From Mesorhizobium carmichaelinearum (GTDB taxonomy: Bacteria; Pseudomonadota; Alphaproteobacteria; Rhizobiales; Rhizobiaceae), in contig NZ_FZQR01000023.1 in the NCBI RefSeq assembly GCF_900199455.1, positions 18,284 to 82,283 on the forward strand: a stretch of 64,000 nt of DNA. Reading direction: 5' to 3'. A program made the position numbers and the translations under genes. The first letter of the stretch is position 1. The number at the start of each line of letters is the position of its first letter. This document shows, piece after piece, positions 17,971 through 26,846 of the stretch. The notes below the pieces were generated by a model, which did not search any database, had not been told where the DNA came from, and saw only the letters and a program-made list of their open reading frames with translations.

Positions 17971-18950
17971 GGGATTTTTCATACCTACGCGCCGGCTCGG
18001 TCGACGCCGCACGCCAGGCAGCCGCCCTGCCCGGCGCCATGCTGCTTGCCGGCGGCACGACGCTGATCGACCTCGCCAAATGCGGCGTCGCCGAGCCCGA
18101 CACGCTGGTCGACATCACCCATCTCAAGGGGCTCGACCGGATCGACGTGAACGAGCGCGGCGCCACCATCGGCGCGCTCGCCAAGATGGGCCATGTCGCC
18201 GACCATGCCGACATCAAGAGCCGCTTCCCCGCCATCTCCGAAGCACTGTGGCAGGCGGCTTCGGCGCAAATCCGCAACATGGCGACCATCGGCGGCAATC
18301 TGATGCAGCGCACGCGCTGCCCCTATTTCCGCGATCCCGCGAATTTTTCCGCCTGCAACAAGCGGGAACCCGGCTCTGGCTGTTCGGCGATCGGCGGTGT
18401 CACCAGGGGTCATGCCGTTCTCGGCACCAGCGAGGCCTGTATCGCCATGTATCCCGGCGACCTCGCCACCGCTTTGGTAGCCTTCGACGCGACAGTCCAT
18501 CTCGGCGAACGTAGGCTTCTGGTGGATGACTTTTTCCTGCTGCCCGGCACCACGCCCGACAGGGAACACGCGATCAAGCCGGGTGAGATGATCACTGCCA
18601 TCGAAATCCCCTCATCCGCCGCTGCCCGCCGCTCGACCTACCTGAAAATCCGCGACCGGCAATCTTATGAGTTTGCCGCGGCAAGTGCGGCCGTCGGCAT
18701 CGAATTCGAGGCCGATGGCCGCACCATCCGCGACCTGCGCGTCGCGCTCGGCGGCGTCGCCACCAAACCGTGGCGTGCCCGCGCCGTCGAAGACGCGCTG
18801 AAGGGCAAGGTCCTGGAGCCGGAAACCATCCGTGCCGCCAGTCTGCTTGCCGTCGAAGGCGCCGTCGACCATGGCGCCAACCACTACAAGATCGAGCTCG
18901 CGCCGCGCGTTGTCGCGCGCGCCATCCTCAAATTGGGAGAGACGGCATGA
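17967..18950 (+). CDS. Molybdenum hydroxylase FAD subunit (PaoB-like)
   Basis: The 327-residue protein has the FAD motifs LLAGGTTLIDLAKCG and ATIGGNLMQRTRCPYFR, and the C-terminal CO-dehydrogenase flavoprotein domain. Four cysteines (in RTRCPYFRD, SACNKR, GSGCSA and SEACIA, about residues 113-160) match the extra [4Fe-4S]-binding insertion known from PaoB. The start and stop both overlap neighbours (ATGA), showing tight coupling. The electron acceptor is unknown. Confidence 0.93.
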   Translation: MRDFSYLRAGSVDAARQAAALPGAMLLAGGTTLIDLAKCGVAEPDTLVDITHLKGLDRIDVNERGATIGALAKMGHVADHADIKSRFPAISEALWQAASAQIRNMATIGGNLMQRTRCPYFRDPANFSACNKREPGSGCSAIGGVTRGHAVLGTSEACIAMYPGDLATALVAFDATVHLGERRLLVDDFFLLPGTTPDREHAIKPGEMITAIEIPSSAAARRSTYLKIRDRQSYEFAAASAAVGIEFEADGRTIRDLRVALGGVATKPWRARAVEDALKGKVLEPETIRAASLLAVEGAVDHGANHYKIELAPRVVARAILKLGETA

Positions 18951-21244
18951 CCGTTCACAACATCAGACATGGTGACGCGTCAGACGGCGCACTGGCGGAG
19001 GCCGTCGGCGGCCGGCTGTCGCGCGTCGACGGCCCGGCCAAGATCACCGGTGCCGCCAAATACGCCGTCGAGCAACAGCTCGAAGGCCTCGCCTATGCCG
19101 TGCTGGTCGAGAGCACGATCGCATCCGGCAAGGTGCGCGCGATCGACACCGCGCAGGCCGAGGCGGCACCGGGCGTGCTCAAGGTGCTGACACCGGACAC
19201 CATCATCAGCCTCAGAACCGCATCCGACTGGTTCGGCACGCCGCCACCGGACAAGCCCTATTGCCCGCTGGCGCGCGACATCACCTTCTCCGGCCAACAC
19301 GTCGCCGCAGTTGTCGCCGAAACCTTCGAGCAGGCGGTCACTGCCGCGGCACTCGTCAAGGTCAGCTATGACGAGACGCCTGCAATCGTCGATCTCAGCG
19401 ACGGCAAGGCCGGCGACGGCATTCCGATCGATGCCATGACCAAGGAGTGGGGCGATGCACCCGCCGCCTTCGCCGCCGCGCCGGTGCGCATCTGCGCCGC
19501 CTACAACACGCCGCGCGAATATCAGGCGCCGATGGAGCCGCATGGCCTGATCGCCCGCTGGGAAGGCGATCAGCTGACCGTCTGGGAGCCGAGCCAGTGG
19601 CTGGACGGCATGGCCCGCACCTATGCCGAATGGTTCGAAGTGCCGTTTGAGAATGTGCGGCTGGTCTCGCCCTATATCGGCGGCGGCTTCGGCTCCAAGG
19701 CGCTGGCGCTCAGCCATGGCGCGGTGGCCGCGAGTGCCGCCAAAATGCTGGGCCGGCCGGTGAAGCTGGTGATGACGCGACCGCAGACCTTTACCGGCTA
19801 TGGCGGCCGCGCCGCGACCAGGCAGACGGTGACGATCGGCGCCGACCATGACGGCGTCATCCAGTCGATCGTGCATCGCGGCGTCAACGAAACATCCATC
19901 GACGGCATGTGGGTCGAGCCGCTGGGTTCGGTCACCTCGATCATGTATGCGACGCCGAATTTCTCCTCCAAGCAGAATGTCGTGCGCGTCAATTCCGTCG
20001 TGCCGGGCGCCATGCGCGCGCCGGGCGAAAACCCCTCAGCCTTCGGCATCGAAAGCGCGATCGACGAACTCGCCTACGAGGTCGGCATCGATCCGCTGGA
20101 GATCCGGCTCAGAAACTATGCCGAGCAGGACCCGCACGCGAAAAAAGCCTGGTCGACCAGACAGTTGCGCGAGGCTTTTGCCGCAGGCGCCGAGCGTTTC
20201 GGCTGGGCCAGGCGCTCGCCCAAACCGCGCTCGATGCGCGACGGCAACCAGCTGATCGGCTGGGGCGTCGCCGCCGGCACCTATCCGGTGCGGCGCGCCT
20301 ATGGCGAGGCGATCGTGCGCATCCTGGCCGACGGCTCGGTCGAGGTCGAAAGCTCCTCGATCGACATGGGCCAGGGCACCTACACCATCCTGGCGCAGAC
20401 CGCCGCCGAGACGGTCGGCGTGCCGGCCGACAACGTCGTGGTGAAACTGGGCGACTCCCGCTTCCCCCGCGCCGGCGTCACCGGCGGCTCGCGGCTGGCG
20501 GGCGTGATGACGGGTGCCGTCTACAAGGCGGCGACCTCGGCGCTCGACCAGCTGGTGGGCTTGGCGATCAGCGATCCGCGCTCGCCCTTCCATGCGCTGC
20601 AGGCGAACACTCTGGTCGTTGCCAATGGCCGCATCGGCTCGCCGCGCGGCGATGGCCCCGATGTCACGATCGCCGAACTGCTCAAGAGCGTCGGCCGCGA
20701 CTGCATCGAGGCGACCGGCGACACCATGCCGGCCAATTCGACCGCCGAGGACCGCTACAAGAACTACACCACCATCGCCATGGCGCTGCCGCACACCGAG
20801 GGCGACTATTCCCGCCACTCCTGGTGCGCGCATTTTATCGAGGTGCGCGTCGACGAAGATTTCGGCACGGTGCGCGTGTCGCGTGTGGTGTCGGCGCTGG
20901 ATTCCGGCCGGCTCTACAACCCGAAACTCGCCGAAAGCCAGTGGAAGGGCGGCATCATCATGGGCATCGGCCAGGCGCTGCTCGAGGAAGGCATCATGGA
21001 CCGCCGCCACGGCCGCATCGTCAACAACAACCTCGCCGATTATCTCGTGCCGACCAATGCCGACATTCCCGACATCGATGTGATCTCGGTGGGCATCCCC
21101 GACCTGCACTCCTCGGTGCTCGGCGGCAAGGGCGTTGGCGAACTGGCGATCGTCGGTGTGGCACCCGCGATTGCCAACGCTGTGTTCCATGCGACAGGCA
21201 AGCGCGTACGGGATTTGCCGATCACGCTAGAGAAGCTGATCTAG
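18947..21244 (+). CDS. Molybdenum hydroxylase large (molybdopterin-binding) subunit, PaoC-like
   Basis: The 765-residue subunit begins RLSRVDGPAKITGAAKYAVE, typical of the family, and contains the GGGFGSKAL, MDMGQGTYT-like (SIDMGQGTYTILAQ) and GGKGVGELAIVGVAPAI motifs. The Glu in GVGE matches the catalytic base of xanthine oxidase-type enzymes. It would oxidise an aldehyde or N-heterocycle; the substrate is unassigned. ATG at 18947 overlaps the previous stop. No XdhC-type maturation factor is in the window. Confidence 0.94.
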   Translation: MTVHNIRHGDASDGALAEAVGGRLSRVDGPAKITGAAKYAVEQQLEGLAYAVLVESTIASGKVRAIDTAQAEAAPGVLKVLTPDTIISLRTASDWFGTPPPDKPYCPLARDITFSGQHVAAVVAETFEQAVTAAALVKVSYDETPAIVDLSDGKAGDGIPIDAMTKEWGDAPAAFAAAPVRICAAYNTPREYQAPMEPHGLIARWEGDQLTVWEPSQWLDGMARTYAEWFEVPFENVRLVSPYIGGGFGSKALALSHGAVAASAAKMLGRPVKLVMTRPQTFTGYGGRAATRQTVTIGADHDGVIQSIVHRGVNETSIDGMWVEPLGSVTSIMYATPNFSSKQNVVRVNSVVPGAMRAPGENPSAFGIESAIDELAYEVGIDPLEIRLRNYAEQDPHAKKAWSTRQLREAFAAGAERFGWARRSPKPRSMRDGNQLIGWGVAAGTYPVRRAYGEAIVRILADGSVEVESSSIDMGQGTYTILAQTAAETVGVPADNVVVKLGDSRFPRAGVTGGSRLAGVMTGAVYKAATSALDQLVGLAISDPRSPFHALQANTLVVANGRIGSPRGDGPDVTIAELLKSVGRDCIEATGDTMPANSTAEDRYKNYTTIAMALPHTEGDYSRHSWCAHFIEVRVDEDFGTVRVSRVVSALDSGRLYNPKLAESQWKGGIIMGIGQALLEEGIMDRRHGRIVNNNLADYLVPTNADIPDIDVISVGIPDLHSSVLGGKGVGELAIVGVAPAIANAVFHATGKRVRDLPITLEKLI

Positions 21245-21406
21245 GTTAGTACCGGCAATCGACGGAGCGGTCTCTCTGTCCGGCATCATCGCGGTGCCGG
21301 ACCGCACTCAGCCTACAGGCAGGCCCTTGGGTTTGTCGGCTGGTGCGGCACCGTTCGCGACAGCCGGAGGGGACGGCGCGACATTATCGTTCACGACCGC
21401 CTCAAG

Positions 21407-22342
21407 CTACTGGCTGTCGAGGATCGACTTGATCGTCGTGTAGAAACTGCGCCGCAGAATCACGGACTGTCTGACCTTCGGATCGGGGCTGCTGATCGTT
21501 CCGCCATAGAGGCGCCTGATGATCTCATCGATATTCCTGGCATCGGCCAGGGCATTGAACGGCTTATAGTCTCTCCAGTACCAGGCGGTCGCCTGGATGT
21601 TCGTGCCTATGTCCTTGATGATCAAATCCGGATCGGCCACAAGGCGGTTGTCGCCGAAAACCGCGGTGCTGCACGAGGCATAGGTTCCCTCCCAGGTAAG
21701 CTGGTGCATACCGCGGCCGTAATAGCGCCCGTACGGCTTCCCTTGCCCCTTGCCATACTCCTCGAATGTCCTGAAATAGTCGGTCTCGATGACGGCCTGC
21801 GACAGGAAGGCGACCTCCCGCAGACGCGTATCGGCGTCGGCAAGCAGCATCGCCCGGTTGAGCGCGTCCGAAACGACATTCAGATCGAGCCGCGATTTGA
21901 TCCGGATACCGCCACAACGGTCCATGATCGTCTGTAGAAGAACCTTGTCCAGCGTAATGAAGCCGCTTGACGGCGATGATGGTTGCGCCGGTTGCGAGGG
22001 GCTTCCATCCGCCTGCTCGGGTCGAAGATAGGACAGCAACACATGGCCGTCCGCGGCGCCGTCGCCGTTTTGGTCCACCTGTCCCCACATCCCTTCCCGC
22101 TTCAGAAGGTGGACGCGTGTCCCCAGCGCAAGATTGCCGATAACCGCAAACTCCGTGCCAGGACCCGCTCGCAGATTGAGACCGCCGCGCGCGATCGTCA
22201 CATAGACATCGCCTGTCGCCGGCGCCGGGCTTGGCGGCGCCGCCGGCTCAGCCTCCATCGGGGCAGTTTCCCCGTCGCCGATCGTGCCATTGGCAGCGGG
22301 AGAGACATCGTCCGCTGTCACGTCATCCAAGATATTGGCCAT
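21407..22342 (-). CDS. SH3b-GH19 chitinase/lysozyme-like protein
   Basis: The 311-residue protein has an acidic, Pro/Ala-rich N-terminus without a signal peptide, a bacterial SH3 domain (about 45-107, GLNLRAGPGTEFAVIG ... VHLLKREGMWGQV) and a GH19-like domain (about 130-311). The domain holds Glu186 in FLSQAVIETDYF, Glu194/195 in RTFEEYG and the YYGRGMHQLTWEGTY block, all matching the catalytic cleft of GH19 enzymes and phage endolysins. It likely cleaves peptidoglycan or chitin. Lack of a signal peptide fits a lysin or effector. It sits alone, between operons, in a somewhat lower-GC patch. Confidence 0.82.
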   Translation of the reverse strand: MANILDDVTADDVSPAANGTIGDGETAPMEAEPAAPPSPAPATGDVYVTIARGGLNLRAGPGTEFAVIGNLALGTRVHLLKREGMWGQVDQNGDGAADGHVLLSYLRPEQADGSPSQPAQPSSPSSGFITLDKVLLQTIMDRCGGIRIKSRLDLNVVSDALNRAMLLADADTRLREVAFLSQAVIETDYFRTFEEYGKGQGKPYGRYYGRGMHQLTWEGTYASCSTAVFGDNRLVADPDLIIKDIGTNIQATAWYWRDYKPFNALADARNIDEIIRRLYGGTISSPDPKVRQSVILRRSFYTTIKSILDSQ

Positions 22343-22811
22343 TTTCCCACCCGCCGATCTGAATTCAGTCTATTCTCCGGAACTCCAAAGTAATTTCATT
22401 TGAAAGGTCGGTGCGTCCGTATCGGATCTTGCCGAAGGACCATCGAAATACAGCCGCGAACAACAAGCGGCAGTCCCGATTCAATCAGGCGTCGACGCTC
22501 TCGCGATCAGTCATGTCTGCCGGGTTTGGATTGGGTAAGCATCATCTGCGCAGCCAGCCAAGATCGCAGGCACTTGCAAAGTCATCAACGAACTATGTGA
22601 TGACGCTCCCAATCGTTTTATTTTTGTTCTAGCCCGGCCGTCACGCTACTACTGAGCTCAAGTGGAATCGAGTCCCCTTTCCAGCCGTTCTGGTAATTTT
22701 TTCTTGAGAATCCTGCCTTGGAGATCCTGGAAGCCCATCTCCTCTGGTCTGGCGGCTATCTCCCCCCGCAAGGAGGGAGATAGCAGCTTCGACGGCTCGC
22801 CTTACCGCTCC
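22343..22811. other. Lower-GC gene-free region with one palindrome
   Basis: No gene is supported; short frames around 22400-22630 lack ribosome sites and family features. The stretch ends in a REP-like hairpin at 22756. It holds the promoter of the leftward SH3/GH19 gene. Confidence 0.45.
22756..22783. repeat. Single REP-like hairpin
   Basis: CTATCTCCCCCC pairs with GGAGGGAGATAG around a short loop, 29 bases beyond the stop of the leftward dehydrogenase gene. It is a solo member of the GGGGGAGAT family and may terminate that gene. Confidence 0.7.
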
Positions 22812-23822
22812 CTACCACTCCAACCCGAACACCAGCTTGCCGAAGTGCAGGCCGCCGGCGGCCATGTGGGCGTAGGCTTCGGCCGCATCATCAGGTGAAA
22901 ATACCTTGTCGACGACCGGTTCGATCCCGGCTGCACCGACGGCGCGGGCGGCGTCGCGAAGATCGGACACTGACCCGGTGTTGTTGCCAATCACCTTCAG
23001 CGCCTTGATGATGATCGGCAGCAGGTTGACCGTGGCCTCGGCGCCGGTGACGAAACCGATGGTGAACAATGTGCCCCCGGGTGCGGTGGCGTTGATGGCG
23101 CGGGCGAAGGTGGCGGTGCCGCCGGTTTCGACGACGAGGTCGGCGCCAAGCCCGCCGGTCAGTTCCAGCACCTTGCCGTCCCAGTCTGATGTCGCGCGGT
23201 AGTTGATGAGATGATCGGCGCCGAGCGCCTTCGCCCGCTCCAGCTTCTCGTCCGACGAAGAGGTGATGATGACGGTGGCGCCGGCTGCCTTGGCAAGCTG
23301 CAGGGTGAAGATCGAGACGCCGCCGGTGCCGAGCAGCACGACGACCGAGCCCGGCCCGACATTGGCGGCGCGGATGGCGTTCCATGCCGTGGTGCCGGCG
23401 ATCGGCAGCGTCGATGCCGCCTCGAAGGAGAGATGCGCCGGGACCGGCACGACCGAATTGGCCGGCAACGCGACATATTCGGCCAGCGACCCAGGCAGCG
23501 AGACGCCGCGCATCTGCGTCATCTCGTAGGGCCGCGGCCGGCCGCCGATCCAGCGCGGCTTGGCATGGGCGACGACACGATCCCCCGTGCCGAAACCCGT
23601 AACGCCCTCGCCCAGCGCGACGATCTCGCCGGCGCCGTCGGCGACGGGGATCAGCGGAAAGCTCGGTCCGGGATAATTGCCGCTCGCCACCGCGACATCG
23701 ACGAAATTGAGGCTTGCCGCACGCTGGCGGATCAGCACCTCGCCGCGCTGCGGTTCGGGTGTGGCGAGGGTGGCGGCGCGGAAGGCGTCGAGCCTGGGTT
23801 GGCTCAGTTCGATGGCTCTCAT
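22812..23822 (-). CDS. Quinone-oxidoreductase-like MDR dehydrogenase
   Basis: The 336-residue protein shows the MDR plan: GroES-like N-domain (AASLNFVDVAVASGNYPGP) and a Rossmann domain around 150-190 (VVVLLGTGGVSIFTLQLAKA then AGATVIITSSSDEKLERAKA). No zinc-binding cysteines are evident. The start at 23822 has a GGAGTGAAA site; a longer frame to 23927 would overlap the divergent LysR gene and is rejected. It is divergent from the LysR regulator 96 bases away, the classic arrangement of a LysR and its target. Confidence 0.92.
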   Translation of the reverse strand: MRAIELSQPRLDAFRAATLATPEPQRGEVLIRQRAASLNFVDVAVASGNYPGPSFPLIPVADGAGEIVALGEGVTGFGTGDRVVAHAKPRWIGGRPRPYEMTQMRGVSLPGSLAEYVALPANSVVPVPAHLSFEAASTLPIAGTTAWNAIRAANVGPGSVVVLLGTGGVSIFTLQLAKAAGATVIITSSSDEKLERAKALGADHLINYRATSDWDGKVLELTGGLGADLVVETGGTATFARAINATAPGGTLFTIGFVTGAEATVNLLPIIIKALKVIGNNTGSVSDLRDAARAVGAAGIEPVVDKVFSPDDAAEAYAHMAAGGLHFGKLVFGLEW

Positions 23823-23918
23823 GGTTTCACTCCAGTGGGACGATTGATGGTTGAGTGAACCTATCTGCTGCGCTATTTCTGGATAATCATTCCATTTTGC
23901 ATTTGAGCACTGCGAAAC
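23823..23918. promoter_or_regulatory. Divergent promoter region between dehydrogenase and LysR gene
   Basis: This short, relatively AT-rich spacer (GATAATCATTCCATTTTGCA around 23882-23901) must carry both promoters and the LysR-binding site. No single T-N11-A box stands out. Confidence 0.5.
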
Positions 23919-24848
23919 ATGCAGCAATCACACGAACCTGCGGCCCTTGCCGAAATGGCAGCCTTCGCTGCCATCGCCGAGGCGCGCTCCTTCACCAGGG
24001 CTGCAGCGCGTGTCGGGCGCGACGCGACCATCCTGTCGCGGCGCCTGCAATCGCTGGAGGAGCGGCTGGGGGTCAGGCTGCTCCATCGCACGACACGCAG
24101 CGTATCGCTGACCGAAGCGGGTGCCGAATTCCTGGTGCGCGTGCGCGCCATCCTGGCCTCCGTCGACGAGGCCGAGGCCGCCGCGTCGGCGCATGCTGAT
24201 GGGGGCCCGCGCGGCCTGCTCAGGCTGGCGCTGCCCGGCACGTTCGGGCGCATGTGGATCGGACCGCTGCTGCCGCAATTCCTTGCCGAATTTCCCGATA
24301 TCCGCATCGAGGCAGAATTCTCCAACCGTTTCGCCGATCTGGTCGCCGAGAATTTCGACGTCGCCGTGCGGCTCGGCGCGCTGGAGGATTCGCGCCTGGT
24401 GGCACGCAAGGTGGCGACGCGGCGCCGGCTGCTTTGCGCCGCGCCCGCCTACCTCGCCCGAAACGGTCGGCCGCAGACACCGCAGGCGCTGCTCGACCAT
24501 TCCTGCCTGGGCTTCAGCGGCTTCCAAACCTTTCCGGCCTGGGAGATGACCGACCGCGAGGGCCGGCGTGCACGCGTCGAGGTTTCCGGGCCGTTGGTCA
24601 GCGACGATGCCGAGGTGCTGGTCGAGGCCGCCGTGCAGGGCCTCGGCCTGATGATGAGCACCGACTGGCTGATCGGCCGCGAGCTCGCCGACGGACGGCT
24701 GGTGCCTGTGCTGGAGGAGTGGACGCTGGCCGACGAAGGCGCGGTCTATGTCGTCGTGCCCTCAGCCAAGGGACAAGCCGCCAAGACCCGCGCCTTCGCC
24801 GACTGGATCAGCAAGCGATTTTCGCCGGAGCCGCCGTGGCGGCAATGA
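23919..24848 (+). CDS. LysR family transcriptional regulator
   Basis: The 309-residue protein begins with a LysR winged HTH (about 12-70: MAAFAAIAEARSFTRAAARV, ILSRRLQSLEERLGVRLLHR) and continues with a substrate-binding-like effector domain (GLLRLALPGTFGRMWIGPLL). It probably senses a small molecule and controls the divergent MDR dehydrogenase. Nothing odd was noticed in length or composition. Confidence 0.93.
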   Translation: MQQSHEPAALAEMAAFAAIAEARSFTRAAARVGRDATILSRRLQSLEERLGVRLLHRTTRSVSLTEAGAEFLVRVRAILASVDEAEAAASAHADGGPRGLLRLALPGTFGRMWIGPLLPQFLAEFPDIRIEAEFSNRFADLVAENFDVAVRLGALEDSRLVARKVATRRRLLCAAPAYLARNGRPQTPQALLDHSCLGFSGFQTFPAWEMTDREGRRARVEVSGPLVSDDAEVLVEAAVQGLGLMMSTDWLIGRELADGRLVPVLEEWTLADEGAVYVVVPSAKGQAAKTRAFADWISKRFSPEPPWRQ

Positions 24849-24881
24849 AGTGCCGTCATTCGGTTTTCGCCAATCTCCCGC

Positions 24882-26006
24882 CTATCCTGGAAAATCCCAG
24901 TTCGACCGGTTCAGAACATCGCTGGGTGGAAGAATCTCTTCGGGCTTGAGGTCTCGGCGCTGAACCTCATCGGCGACAAATTCCTCGCGTGGTCCCCACG
25001 CTCCACCACTGCCGATTTTTAGCGGGACTTTGTCCTGCGTCAGACATTGCGAAAGGTTGATGTCAAACGTACCCGGTGCCATGTCGAACCAGTCGCACGC
25101 ATCGCCGAGAACACTGTCCGTGCGACCCATGCTCTCCGGGATGACATTGCGGCCGAGGTGAATAGACAGCGAATCTCCGGGCCGACATTTCTCGCATATG
25201 GAGAGCCGCTCAAACGCGCCGCCCTTGGCGGCCCTGAAGGATAGCACCTGCCCCGTTTGGTCGTTGCGGATATTTAGGGTTCGCCGTCCATCGGGATACG
25301 ATATTTCATCGTAGGTCCACGGATCGTGCCGCCGCAATGCCCTGACCGCACCTTGCCATTGCATGTGCATGGCAAAATCCGGCGGGCGCTTGACAGCGGT
25401 TGCAGCTTGGGGTGGCTGATCGTCGAAGCGCAGCCATTGGGCAACGTCCAGCAAACTGGCAGGCAGCTCGACCTCCTCGGCGGACACGGGGCGGCGTTCG
25501 AGTCTGACAATCGCCGTCGATTGAAACAGCGAGCCGTTCGCAAACACCCTGGTGGCAATCTCGATACCATCAGCGGTCAGGCAACTCAGCCATTGCAGTT
25601 GAGGGGCCTGCTTGTCTGGATCGCGCCGCACAACTTCCCGCACGTCGCATCGCTCGCCGGCATGCGTCTCGGTCTGGCCGGTTTCGGTTACTGCGCGAAT
25701 TCGTTCGTGGGATGTCGACGTCTCACGGTTTATCGAAACAGAGGAATAGCTTGAATCCCTGCTGAATGAGACCGTTATTTGCTTTGCCGGATTTCCGTAG
25801 ATGACAGTCCCCAATTCGTCCACACGGACCCAGCCGTCATGATGTGTGACGATCCTCGTGTGGGCTCCGGTTGAATTTCCCGAAGGTTGCACCGTCATGG
25901 TCGCGACATAGTCGGGGACGTCGGCGGAGGGCGCATAGGGGATGTCGCCTGCCCGCGCCGCGGAACCTACGAGGACGAGAGCCGCCATGATCGACAATCT
26001 CATCAT
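24882..26006 (-). CDS. Exported hypothetical protein
   Basis: The 374-residue protein starts at an ATG pair after GGGGGAGAAGCC and begins with a clear Sec signal peptide (MMRLSIMAALVLVGSAARAG, cut near residue 20). The mature part has several cysteines (GERCDVREVV, LSCLTADG, SICEKCRPG, GDACDWF, LSQCLTQ) that may form disulfides. Two strand-rich halves are suggested. No family is recognised. It follows the slipin/NfeD genes on the same strand after 75 bases and could be part of that transcript. Confidence 0.7.
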   Translation of the reverse strand: MMRLSIMAALVLVGSAARAGDIPYAPSADVPDYVATMTVQPSGNSTGAHTRIVTHHDGWVRVDELGTVIYGNPAKQITVSFSRDSSYSSVSINRETSTSHERIRAVTETGQTETHAGERCDVREVVRRDPDKQAPQLQWLSCLTADGIEIATRVFANGSLFQSTAIVRLERRPVSAEEVELPASLLDVAQWLRFDDQPPQAATAVKRPPDFAMHMQWQGAVRALRRHDPWTYDEISYPDGRRTLNIRNDQTGQVLSFRAAKGGAFERLSICEKCRPGDSLSIHLGRNVIPESMGRTDSVLGDACDWFDMAPGTFDINLSQCLTQDKVPLKIGSGGAWGPREEFVADEVQRRDLKPEEILPPSDVLNRSNWDFPG

Positions 26007-26081
26007 GGCTTCTCCCCCGCGTGCCACGCAGCTGCCGGCCGTACGATTCCCAGCAACAGCGGCTATTTTGCGACTGGTTTC

Positions 26082-26846
26082 TTACTTCGCCCCACCCTGC
26101 CCCTTCATGAACTGGCTGAGCAGATCCACCGGCAGCGGGAACACCACAGTGGACGAGCGCTCGCCGGCGATGTCGTGCAGGGCCTCGAAATAGCGCAGCT
26201 GCATGGCTTGCGGTTCGGCCGCCAGCATCCGGCCCGCCTCGACCAGTTTCGCCGCCGCCTGCTGCTCGCCATCGGCATTGATCACCTTGGCGCGCCGCAG
26301 CCGCTCGGCCTCGGCCTGCTTGGCGATGGCGCGGATCATGCTTTCGTTCAGGTCGACATGCTTGATCTCGACATTCGACACCTTGATGCCCCAGGCGTCG
26401 GTGCGCTGGTCGAGGATCTCCTGGATGTCGCTGTTGAGCTTGTCGCGCTCGGCCAGCATCTCGTCGAGTTCGTGCTTGCCGAGCACCGAGCGCAGCGTGG
26501 TCTGTGCCAGCTGGTTGGTGGCGGCCATGTAATCCTCGACCTGGATGATCGCCCGCTCGGCGTCGACGATGCGGAAATAAAGCACGGCGTTGACCTTCAC
26601 CGAGACGTTGTCGCGCGAAATCACGTCCTGCGGCGGCACATCCTGCACCACCACCCGCAGGTCGACCTTTACCATCTGCTGCACGAAGGGAACGAGGATG
26701 ATGAGGCCGGGACCCTTGACCCCGGTGAAGCGGCCGAGCGTGAAAACCACGCCGCGCTGATATTCCCTGAGAATACGGATGGCCGCGGACAGGAACACGA
26801 CCACGACCAGTGCAAGCAGCAGATAGGCCACGTAACCGATGCTCAT
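26082..26846 (-). CDS. Slipin/SPFH (stomatin-like) membrane protein
   Basis: The 254-residue protein has one N-terminal membrane helix (about 5-25), then the SPFH pattern EYQRGVVFTLGRFTGVKGPGL, VPPQDVISRDNVSVKVNAVL and the helical AEAERLRRAKVINADGEQQA segment. Slipins form membrane-microdomain scaffolds and pair with NfeD-type proteases. Here its start overlaps the NfeD stop by four bases, confirming the pairing. It probably acts in membrane protein quality control. Confidence 0.93.
   Translation of the reverse strand: MSIGYVAYLLLALVVVVFLSAAIRILREYQRGVVFTLGRFTGVKGPGLIILVPFVQQMVKVDLRVVVQDVPPQDVISRDNVSVKVNAVLYFRIVDAERAIIQVEDYMAATNQLAQTTLRSVLGKHELDEMLAERDKLNSDIQEILDQRTDAWGIKVSNVEIKHVDLNESMIRAIAKQAEAERLRRAKVINADGEQQAAAKLVEAGRMLAAEPQAMQLRYFEALHDIAGERSSTVVFPLPVDLLSQFMKGQGGAK

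Noticed and set aside
19909..21249. A 446-codon rightward frame inside the molybdenum subunit gene
   Set aside because: It is an out-of-frame shadow rich in Arg and Gly; the true subunit frame contains all family motifs.
22400..22632. Small reading frames in the spacer after the SH3/GH19 gene
   Set aside because: They overlap each other, lack ribosome sites and have no recognisable composition or domain.
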